From: Gnetum montanum
Lineage: Eukaryota; Streptophyta; Gnetopsida; Gnetales; Gnetaceae
Assembly: GCA_015680685.1 (NCBI GenBank)
Contig: MNCI01009131.1
Coordinates: forward strand, 8,687-37,378
Reading direction: 5' to 3'
DNA length: 28,692 nt
Shown: positions 20,240-28,140 of the stretch, one piece after another
Position numbering within the stretch: position 1 is the first letter of the stretch
How the letters are laid out: the number at the start of each line of letters is the position of its first letter
Position numbers and translations under genes: made by a program
Notes under the pieces: generated by a model
The model's input: the letters and a program-made list of their open reading frames with translations, nothing else
Told to the model about the DNA's origin: nothing
Database searches by the model: none

Positions 20240-20999
20240 GCATGATCAAATGTACTTGCCATGAGGCTTTTTGCTATATTTTTGCTATGTAATGCTACTC
20301 ATGCTATATTATGATCATGTATTTCTATTCATGCTATATTCTATTATGTATGACTATTTGCTAAGTGTAATGTGCAAACTTTATGGCTATGTGATGGTTT
20401 TATCACATTTCACTATGATTATGCTTATATTGTAGCCTATGCTAACATGCCTAAGTGATGAATTAATGTAGGAAAGATGTGTTACACTAGCATAGAGCTA
20501 TGAAATGATAGTAATGCTAGGCCATTGTGAGCCATAGTGATACTAGGCCATTGCGAGCCATAGTGATTCTAGGCCATTGTGAGCCATAGTGAGTATTATT
20601 AGTTCAAAGCCTTGATAGGTCTCATGCAAGTTTAAAGCCATAGTAGGAGGGCCGATGTTAGTTTTTAACCATTTCTAGCTATATGTTACCACTTTAAGGC
20701 CATAGAGAGCCACTAGTATGGAGTTAAAAGTGATATGACTTATCAATTTTAGGTTGATCACTCAGTTTAAGGCCATGGTGGGCTACCATGATAGTTTAAG
20801 GCCATCTTGAGCCATAATGAATGTAAACTAAGCAGGAAAATAAATAAGATAAGCAAATAAATGCATAAACTAAGCAAATTGATGCATAATCTAAGTAATC
20901 AAACTCAATGTTGCTAACTTGCTACAACACTAATCTAATGCAAAACTAATGCAACATAAGCAAAACGTAAAATATAGGATGTGTAGATGCAAGTATTGA
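20240..20999. other. Non-coding segment between antisense pseudogene and protease
   Basis: No coding frame. It holds several short direct repeats, including CATGCTATATT words near 20310-20340, the tandem units at 20517-20830, and ATGCATAA / CTAAGCAAA words at 20830-20900. In the retrotransposon's minus-strand sense it lies between the protease region and the 6-kb insert. Confidence 0.5.
20517..20830. repeat. 26-bp tandem repeat with diverged continuation
   Basis: Three near-identical 26-base units begin at 20517, 20543 and 20569 (CTAGGCCATTGTGAGCCATA with single changes). They are followed by looser units of GTTTAAGGCCATRGTGRGCYA type to about 20830. The later units resemble those at 11120-11330 in the same orientation. 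Confidence 0.8.
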
Positions 21000-21660
21000 G
21001 TAAGCAGCTAGTGCATTTTCAGCTAAGGGGATGCCTTATTCATGTAGTTAATTCCTAACTCGTGTGGGTTAGGATGCACATAGGATCTAGATTATACTAT
21101 ATAGAAAGCCCCTTGACCTTCACTTTCTACACCAAAGGGCAACTCTACCCAAAGGGCATCCTCCTAGAGGTTACTAGCTTCTACCACTCTTTTGGTTGTA
21201 TCTACTTTATGTGTCATTGTTTGTCATAAGTGTGTCATCAAGAAACTCAACCTCTGACCCTTGCTCCATGTCTACATTGTTGATGGCTAAGGGAGCAACG
21301 TTATCACCATTGATGATAACTTCACCACCTTGGGAGGCAGATCTCTTGATGAATTGGAGAGGAGATGGCTCATAATTGGGCTAGCCAAGGTCTACCCAAT
21401 ATAAAGTTGAAGCCCAACATCTCTTCTATGACAATGAACTCGATAGTGATCGGGAATCACTTCCTTGCTACAAAAGCTACAATGAAAGTGCCTTCTACAA
21501 TGACATGTGACTCATTAAAGGATTTTTAGCATGTGTTTTTTTTTACCTAATTTTTTTTGCAAGTCCTAGCTTATCCATAATGGTGTATGATATTATGTTC
21601 ATAGCTACTCTGTCAAAGATGTGCACTCTATGGATTTTGCATTACCTAATGCATATAGTA
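21000..21660 (-). pseudogene. Tat-type aspartic protease, decayed
   Basis: Aspartic protease cleaves the Gag-Pol polyprotein. The minus strand reads KIHRVHIFDRVAMNIISYTI then MDKLGL (about 21570-21640), the position of the HRxLxDxGSxxNxxS active-site block. Next is HVIVEGTFIVAFVAR, then FPITIEFIVIEEMLGFNFIL and GRPWLAQL (about 21371-21510). LGRPWLA at 21378-21398 is the conserved end of this protease type. The active-site D-S/T-G-S is D-R-V-A, so it is catalytically dead. Downstream (about 21000-21360) a linker stays partly open, for example GGEVIINGDNVAPLAINNVD and YVHPNPHELGINYMNKASP, and it breaks off near 21000. The plus-strand frame at 21580-21927 is its shadow. Confidence 0.8.
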
Positions 21661-22253
21661 ATAAACATAAGCACTGTCATGATCTCACTGCTCTTAGGAT
21701 CAATCTTAATTACTTCATTGCTAAATGCTAGGGACATGGAACTTGATTCTTGTGGTGTAGTGGGTAGCAGCACTGCATGGATGGAGGTCTCATTTATAGG
21801 GATGTCCTTTGTAATAGGGATGGAGGTCAACATCCCCACCAGTGCTTCCATGTGGGAAAATGAGGTCATGATTAGGTTGTATAAGTTGAATGTTGTATTT
21901 TTGTATTTAAGCAATTGCTTGACCTAGGCTAACACATCAATGAAGTTCTTATCATTAGTTGCATTTTTCTTGGCCTTGACTTCTTCCATACAACATGAGA
22001 GATAGATTTATTGTGGAGGTGACTTAGGCTTTGTTTTGTTAGCTTGCTTAGGGGCCTTAGTGATTGTGATTTGCTCATTGTGGCTTCTTTGGTTGATTTG
22101 GCCATAGGAACCACAAATATAGGAACTAGTTTTGGTGGATCTAGTGCTCTTTGCTCTTGATGTTGCCTAATCATTTTGTCTGCAAGATGATTTTTGGATC
22201 TCCTATGTTGCTACCTTGAGGACCTACCAATGTTGCAAATGACGTTGGCCCTT
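21661..22253 (-). pseudogene. Gag-protease linker of the Tat polyprotein
   Basis: This precedes the protease on the minus strand. NFIDVLA and VKQLLKYKNTTFNLYNLIMT (about 21895-21965) match the DVLAxLxxxPxxLxxYxxLxxS stretch commonly found upstream of Tat proteases. ITKDIPINETSIHAVLLPTT and SMSLAFSNEVIKIDPKSSEI follow. The N-terminal half (about 21970-22250) is Pro/Lys/Ser-rich and poorly conserved. The capsid part of gag does not follow upstream. Instead the region meets LTR copy B at 22269. Confidence 0.6.
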
Positions 22254-22268
22254 GAAAAGGAAGGGAGG
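22254..22268 (+). promoter_or_regulatory. Polypurine tract-like sequence abutting LTR copy B
   Basis: Fifteen uninterrupted purines (GAAAAGGAAGGGAGG) lie immediately before the LTR start TGAAACACC. In LTR elements a polypurine tract sits just upstream of the 3' LTR and primes plus-strand synthesis. Here the LTR is followed by a leader and gag, as a 5' LTR would be, so the tract is either coincidence or a sign that this LTR was once a 3' LTR. Confidence 0.45.
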
Positions 22269-22399
22269 TGAAACACCACCAAATCTAGTCTATAGCATCC
22301 TGGCTACAAATTTTGGTAAAAAGTGGGAACTATAGAGCATAGAGAGCCTATTATCCCAAAGTGTAGTGAGTTAGAGGGAAACATCTTGAAATTTCACCT

Positions 22400-23215
22400 A
22401 AGTTTTGAGATTGTGCTCTCTCCTAAGCACACCATTCTAGAGTGTAGATAGTGTAGTTGTGGAGAGCGTAGTTAGCAAAAGGTTAGTTTTAACAAATTTT
22501 TCTAACTATCAAGACTACACTTGATTCTAGTTGAGAGCATAGTTAGCCTCTCATGGAGAGCATAGTCAGTAGAATGCTAGTTTTCACAAATTTTTCAAAG
22601 TTTCGAGACTATGCTTGACCCTAGTTGAGAGTGTAGTATACCTCTTGTGGAGAGTGTAGTTAATAGAAGACCAATTTTCACAAATTTTGCTATGTGTTGA
22701 GACTATGCACAACCCCAATTAAGAGTGTAGTAAGCCTCTTGTGGAAAGTGTAGATTGCAGAAGGCTATTTTTTACAAATTTTGCTAAGTGTCAAGAATAC
22801 ACTCAACCCTAGTTGAGAGCATAGTTAGCCTCTAATCAAGAGCATAGTTAGTAGGAGATTAGCTTAATAAATTTTTTAAAGTGTCAAGAGTACATTCACC
22901 TCTAGTTTGGAGGATAGTTAGCCTTCCATGGGAGTGTAGTTTGCAAAAAATCCATTTTCCTCATAGATTTCACTAGTAATGAGACTATGCTCTCCCTTAG
23001 CCCAAAGCATAGTCACCTTTTAGAATAGTGTAGTCAGCAAGGATAGTCTTCAATGAACTTCATAGTGTAACAACAACACTCAACTTAGCTCCAAAATGTA
23101 GTCAACTCTCCTTTGGCAAGTGTAGTCAGAAAGATATTTATTTTTTGTATTCCCTTTGCCCCAAAATTTTAACTACACTTGATCCCACATGAGAGCATGT
23201 AGATTATAGTTTCAC
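22400..23215 (+). repeat. Intra-LTR minisatellite, about 93-bp unit, 8-9 copies
   Basis: Successive units can be anchored on GAGACTATGCT-like words near 22512, 22607, 22698, 22794, 22886, 22980, 23070 and 23170, spacing 90-100. Each unit reads roughly GAGACTATGCTTGACCCTAG, then TTGAGAGYRTAGTTAGCCTC, then TTGTGGAGAGTGTAGTTA, then an A/T-rich part with TTTTCACAAATTTTGCTAAG. Copy A has about half as many units. Confidence 0.85.
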
Positions 23216-23462
23216 AGAGATAATTTTCATGTTTCAAGTACCTCATGATCCTCTCCTCATACACACATGTGGTTGGTAGTGTAGTCACAATCCTGTAGAG
23301 TTCTATACAATCTTAAAGGGTCTAGCAAATCATAGCAAAGCACAACACCATTGACACCATCAGCTCCATTAGCACACCACATGTATAGTAACTACATTGA
23401 GCATAGTCCTAGTTGGCCCATCTACCACATGATAGCTAGCTAACATTTCCTAGTAACTGTAA

Positions 23463-23475
23463 CCTTACAAATACC
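23463..23475 (+). promoter_or_regulatory. Degraded LTR TATA region (copy B)
   Basis: CCTTACAAATACC is at the place where copy A has CCTATAAATACC. One substitution (TATA to TACA) in this copy probably weakens it. The position within the LTR and the flanking CTTCA / AGTAAA words agree between the two copies. Confidence 0.45.
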
Positions 23476-24152
23476 TGTGTCTTCAATGTAGTAAAGGTTG
23501 AACCTCATATGAAAATCAAGGGTACATTAATGAACTAGAAAACAAGTGAATTGGTAGACCACCAATAGAAAACTCCATCTATCAATACACCATGGTGGCT
23601 AACCCAATAGATATAGAAACCTTGGTAGGATAGCAGACTTCATAGCCAAACACCCTAGGGATTGTGAATATGCTATCCACCTACACTTGATGTATACCAT
23701 GTACCCTCTAATTGCCTATTGCTGTTAACTATACTCAACCCCATTTGGAGTGGCATTCCACTTCATTCTCTCCATTTCTTTGAATTTTGTACATCTTTAC
23801 TACATAGACACACTTGAACTATGCTCAAGTGGTAGTCCTCACATGTTAACATGATCCACCTAACTAAAACCCTTGACTATGCTCATTCCCTTAGATCCTT
23901 GTAACTATGCTCGACCCCATTGACATTGCAAACATCATAGACACAACAAACATTGCCTTCACCCTTGTCACTACCTAACAATAGCATGATAGCTAACCAC
24001 ATTGCACCCCTGTTATCTCTAGTAAGTCCCTATTCAATTTGCTAGACCATTTAGAGCACCCTATCTTCACCTCTAGTAGACCCTCACATAGATTTGGGGT
24101 TATGCTGTGCACCTATGAACCTCGGTGTTTCAACCACTAATGTTTTTAGTCA

Positions 24153-25689
24153 TTGTAGTTTCTTGCACTAGAAGGATGGTTGAACCACTTTTTAAAACTC
24201 TATTGTGATTGTGTCACATGCTCTTTGCATCGTAGTTGCTAGCTTTGGGCCAGTGTAGATCATAACACCCCTCTGAACCTGCTGCATGTGTAGTAGTAGC
24301 TAGATCTTAGGCTAGTGTAGGTATTGTCTATTAACCTATTCCTGTAGATTGGATCCTATAGTTGATCCCCCTGGGATCTCACATAGAAACTCAAATCATA
24401 CTCATTCCCACTATTAACTAAATTTTTCTCATTTTTAGCTAGAGTGTAGTCATCTCCAACATAGCCAGTATAGTCCACTCTCCAACGTGAAGAAAGTTAT
24501 TAGCCTATTTCCCTCTTTGACATGGAGAGCATAGTTAGCAAAGTTCACTCTCTAGCATGGAGAGCACAGTTAGTGTAGTTAGTGATGTTAGTTGAGATAG
24601 GGATAATTTCAGCATAGTCAGTAGTGTTAGCTAAGATAAGGTTATTTTTAGCATAGTCCATAGTGTTTCACAACTAGTAACTCATACAATCCTCTCTTAT
24701 ATCTCAATCTATGATCATGAACCTAGATAAATCTTAGGTGTCAATCTCAAACACACTCAACATCTTTCCCATCCAGCAGGAGACTAGGATTGATGACACT
24801 AGGAGGCTCATAATGGTAGAATAAAGGAAATCCCATAGGTTATGTGGTCAAAACCTAGAATACACTGCATTAAGCAATGAATAGTACAACAACATGTGCA
24901 TGAATATTCAAGCAAGGTTACCTATAGATCACCTTGATATGGATGCAAAATGAAACTATGAGCTAATCCATTTGGATGGATAGGATTATATCCCTTTCTC
25001 ATTCGATATCATCCCACTCATGGAGTTCCACCATTGATTGTTAGCCTAGCTCATCTAGGCAAGTGATTTCAATGTAGGAATAGACTATGAGGAAGTCCTA
25101 TAGGAGGAAGAGGATGAGTTTGAAGCTTGCTTCAAGCACAAAGGCTCCTTCCACACCATCCTCCAATGAGTGATCCCTAGTTTGGTTTCTCCTTAATCTA
25201 GTTCACATATTCTCTTTGAGATGATCATAGCACCAACATCACCTTCCCACTCCGCTTGGCCTAGGTCAATGCTTATAATAGTAATGCATCAAACACAACA
25301 CACACATTACAATCTAGTGCCTCCCATTAACTTACCCTTCGTGGCATCATCGCAATCCATTCAACCATATTTGCCTATAATAACTATAACATCTTAATTT
25401 TATGTGCATGCAAGACCCATCTTCAGGCCCCAAATGACGTAGGAATCATATTTCCTACCTATTTCATCGATGCCACTCGCGTTGGCTCAAACCATACATG
25501 TGTTGCTTACTCCAATCACCATCCCTATAGTGTAGCCAACACATCAAGCACATTATGTGGTTTTGCAACCTGTAACAAGGCCATGGATCACACAACTAGT
25601 ACAATAACAGATAATACATTCAACACATCAGGCTAAAGGGTCTCAAAGCATAAACCAAGAATTTTAGATGATCCAAAGCTTGACAATAG
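24153..25689 (+). other. 5' leader between LTR copy B and gag
   Basis: Mostly non-coding. It holds more copies of the LTR motif (GAGAGCATAGTTAGC near 24525-24540, GAGAGCACAGTTAG near 24561) and a tandem unit of about 39 bases near 24581-24658 (TGTTAG-TGAGATAGGGATAA type). From about 25260 a plus-strand frame becomes intermittently open (APNDVGIIFPTYFIDATRV), possibly the disordered N-terminus of Gag. No start codon can be assigned with confidence. Confidence 0.5.
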
Positions 25690-26975
25690 GGATGAAGAAA
25701 CTCAAAGCTAACTCTTCTAGAATTGTTAAAGTGATGGACATCTACAAAGATGACCTTATAAGTCATATAGTCCCACCTCTAACTCTTCCAACTACAGTCT
25801 CACTACCTTAATTCATAAAATACAATCGTGAGGGAGACCCCAATGTGCATTTCATCACATTTAGGTTAGAGTGCTTACTGTTGCAAGCATGGTTGCATGG
25901 CATCACACACATTTTTGTCATGTCACTACTAGCAAAATATTAGATTGAGATCATGCACTAGCTAGAGGCTCTATCTTCTGTTTGAAGGACCTCTTGAGCT
26001 AATTCATAACATACTTCAAATACAATTTGAAGCTAGAGGCCACCTTAGACCAACTAATGCAAGTCAAGCAAGGCCACCTAGAGCCCATGTAGAAGTTCAT
26101 TCATTGTTGGAGTACCTTGCTAAGTAAAATATGAGAGCTAATAGCTAAAGAACATTTCATAGCCATTTTCAAGGATGTAGTTAATGAATTTATAAAGTGA
26201 AAATTATATTACCTAGATCCATAATTCCTAATCCAAGCCTTTGCTAAAATCAAAAGCATAGAAGATGTCGCAAAAGCTAGTAAGGACCTAGCCTATGTGG
26301 CCCACAAGAACTAGCATGAAAGGAGAGACAAAGACAAGGAAAAGAAAAATTCAATGGTGGCAACTATAGCCAAAAAAGCCAAATAAACCAACTAGAGGTA
26401 GATGACTAGGCAGCCCAAAGCCTTGGCTAACACTAAAGCTACCAGCTCTAGCACTAAGGCAATCAACTAGTCTACATGCTTGGTGCCTATAGTGCAAGTT
26501 GTTCAAAGGCCCAACTTTGAGTGCAAGGATTACTCTAAGTATAAACTATTTCCACTAAAGCCTTTAGAGCTAATAAACCAACTACTAAAAGTAAAACACA
26601 TCCAATATAAAAAAATGTCTAAGAATGCCCACAAAGAACATGATAGATATTGTGAGCTACTAAGAAATACCACTTCAGTAGCATCAAATGAGGCCCTGGT
26701 CCCAAGAAATTGTAGGCTAGAGTGATTTTACCAATGCCACCAATTGCTTAGCCATAACATGGAATATTTGGTAGCCTTGCAAGATGAATTGTAAAGGATG
26801 ATCAATAGAGATGAGCTAGTACTCAGCACTGCAAACTTGATTAGGCCTTAGAACCAGTCCATGAGGGTGTACAATGATCCTCTAAATGTGGATGATGTTG
26901 GCTATGTCATAAATGCTATCAACATTGAAAAGTAGCTAAATCTAGGAAATAATAGTAAAAACATCCTTGTAAAAG
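25690..26975 (+). pseudogene. Tat-type gag, decayed and cut off
   Basis: Gag forms the virus-like particle. The plus-strand sequence reads KYNREGDPNVHFITFRLECL (about 25825-25885), the YxGxxDPxxHixxF start of the retrotransposon gag domain. After frameshifts come TLDQLMQVKQGHLEPM and KFIHCWSTLLSKI (about 26042-26130), matching the L-x-x-x-x-Q-x-x-x-ESxxxYxxR block. FIQAFAKIKSIEDVAKASKD (the annotated FLIQ variant, about 26226-26290) follows. A Lys-rich linker leads to HDRYCELLRNTTSV at about 26640-26680, reminiscent of the YCxFHxxxxHxTxxC segment of Tat Gag with Cys/His partly lost. Coding character ends near 26975, where AT-rich DNA starts. The expected protease continuation is on the other strand at 22.2 kb. 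Confidence 0.75.
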
Positions 26976-26980
26976 TAAGA

Positions 26981-27173
26981 TTTACCAAAAAATAATGGGA
27001 AACCTGTTATTTTATCATTACTTTACTACTTAAGCTAAACATTTTGTTAAAAAATTGTAGTAATTGATACAAAAAGATAACATGATAAAGGCTATAAAAA
27101 ATCTATATAGAAGCTTTTATGAAAATTTTAAGCAATAGAAAAATTAATTTCTTATTATCATTTCTTTATAACA
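26981..27173. other. AT-rich junction segment
   Basis: Composition changes abruptly at about 26980 to very AT-rich DNA. It may be the degraded continuation of the minus-strand RT at 27174-27712, but no motif such as FIDDI is readable. I found no duplication of the sequence beside LTR copy A. Confidence 0.45.
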
Positions 27174-27712
27174 ATATATAAATTTATACATCATGACATT
27201 GTTCATGATATGCATGAATACTGAAGAAGAATTAGTGAATCTAAATGGTAAAATCATGAACTCATAATGTCAACTTCATGTTCTAAATACTATTTGTAGG
27301 GAATCATCTTCTTTGATGAAAATTTTATGGTATCTTAACTTCGGATTTATTTTTTAGAACACTTAAGCTTCTATCGATTCATCAAACAAATCACCTATGC
27401 CAAGCAAGGAATAATTATTTTTCACTATCACATGACTAATTTCTTAATACTTAATGCATAATCTCATGCTACTTTTCTTCTTCTTGATGAAGAAAACATA
27501 AGCATCCTAAGAAGATATACTTAGATGAATTAGACCCTTATCTAATAACTCTTGAAGTTACATCTTTAGTTTAGCCAACTTAATAGGTGATATCATGCAT
27601 GGAACTATAGAGATAGGTTTAGCACTAGGTTTAAAAGTAATCTTAAACACCACATCATGTCTTAGAGAAAACCATATAGCTCTAAACAAAAGGCATTAAT
27701 AAACTCATGAAC
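27174..27712 (-). pseudogene. Chromovirus-like Ty3/gypsy reverse transcriptase fragment
   Basis: On the minus strand the frame reads VHEFINAFCLELYGFL (pre-RT, about 27665-27712), then DVVFKITFKPSAKPISIVPC, then LQELLDKGLIHLSISS (about 27535-27580), then AYVFFIKKKKSSMRLCIKY (about 27470-27530), VIVKNNYSLLGIGDLFDESI (about 27370-27440), LRYHKIFIKEDDSLQIVFRT (about 27290-27350), and HYEFMILPFRFTNSS with VFMHIMNNVM (about 27190-27285). These match [52 protein letters not shown] and YEFxVMPFGLTNAP. It is clearly a different lineage from the Tat RT at 14 kb and is far more AT-rich. It breaks off before the catalytic YxDD. Stops are present. Confidence 0.85.
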
Positions 27713-28140
27713 AATAAGAATCTATTTGATTCCAATAAAACAAAAATGATTATTGGTCACAATAAAATAAGAACAACCTAAGATAGTGAGACATTATCTA
27801 AAATACAAGTTGAATTTTCAATATTTATTTAAAATTGTTCATGATACATATACATAAAAGTTCAAGAGTATTTATAGATATAGAATAATTATCATGATGT
27901 TTGAAGAGAAACATAACCATTTTTAAGAGTTTAATAAACCAATGATTAAGATGAGTTGTTTAACGATCCTATATAGCATACATCATTATGATTGTGATAT
28001 TATCATAATGTTATAAATAAGAAATCATAACCATAACTTAATATACATATCTTTTGAACAGTAGGCTTGAGAAGCATAATAAATCCTTGATATAATAGCA
28101 TTTCTTAATTGAAGAAATTACTAATTATCCACTTCCAAAT
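27713..28140. other. AT-rich stretch upstream of the RT fragment
   Basis: In minus-strand sense this should hold the protease and protease-RT spacer of the chromovirus-like element. I can read only isolated fragments and no active-site motif. No gene is called. Confidence 0.4.

Larger units (their letters stand above)
22269..24152 (+). repeat. LTR copy B, followed by leader and gag
   Basis: It begins TGAAACACCACCAAATC at 22269 and ends near 24152 (about ...TTTTTAGTCA). It is inverted relative to LTR copy A and about 500 bp longer. Corresponding landmarks occur in the same order: the start, the minisatellite, ATACCTGTGTCTTCAATG beside the TATA region (23463-23490), and CCTCACATAGATTTGGGGTT (about 24082-24101). 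Visible divergence from copy A is large, roughly one base in four or five by eye, so the insertion is old. I could not identify a primer-binding site after the end. Confidence 0.8.
8596..26980. mobile_element. Rearranged Tat/Ogre-type Ty3/gypsy LTR retrotransposon
   Basis: The parts are an LTR (8596-9983), 3' UTR, integrase, dual RNase H, RT and protease on the minus strand, then a second LTR (22269-24152), 5' leader and gag on the plus strand. The LTR-like second RNase H with TNNVVEH, the AFAWSY/GATYQ-type RT and the LGRPWLA protease end fit the Tat lineage. The 5' part (LTR + gag) is inverted relative to the rest, with junctions near 22.26 and 26.97 kb. A 6-kb segment with an antisense pseudogene separates protease from RT. 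The alternative is two copies of the same family, one inserted head-on into the other and both truncated. Confidence 0.7.

Noticed and set aside
21580-21927. Plus-strand ORF of 115 codons
   Set aside because: Antisense shadow of the gag-protease linker and protease active-site region, which read convincingly on the minus strand.
22400-23215. CRISPR-like array
   Set aside because: Units of about 93 bp are contiguous degenerate tandem copies without unique spacers, inside a plant LTR.
8596-24152. Reading the two LTR copies as one large inverted repeat of a foldback or DNA transposon
   Set aside because: Each copy has LTR features (TG start, TATA position, adjacent leader/gag or 3' UTR) and the interior codes for a Ty3/gypsy polyprotein. 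Inversion of one part, or two copies, is a better explanation.
26981-28140. Missing 3' half of the plus-strand LINE
   Set aside because: The readable coding here is a minus-strand chromovirus-like RT. I found no LINE ORF2 blocks on the plus strand.
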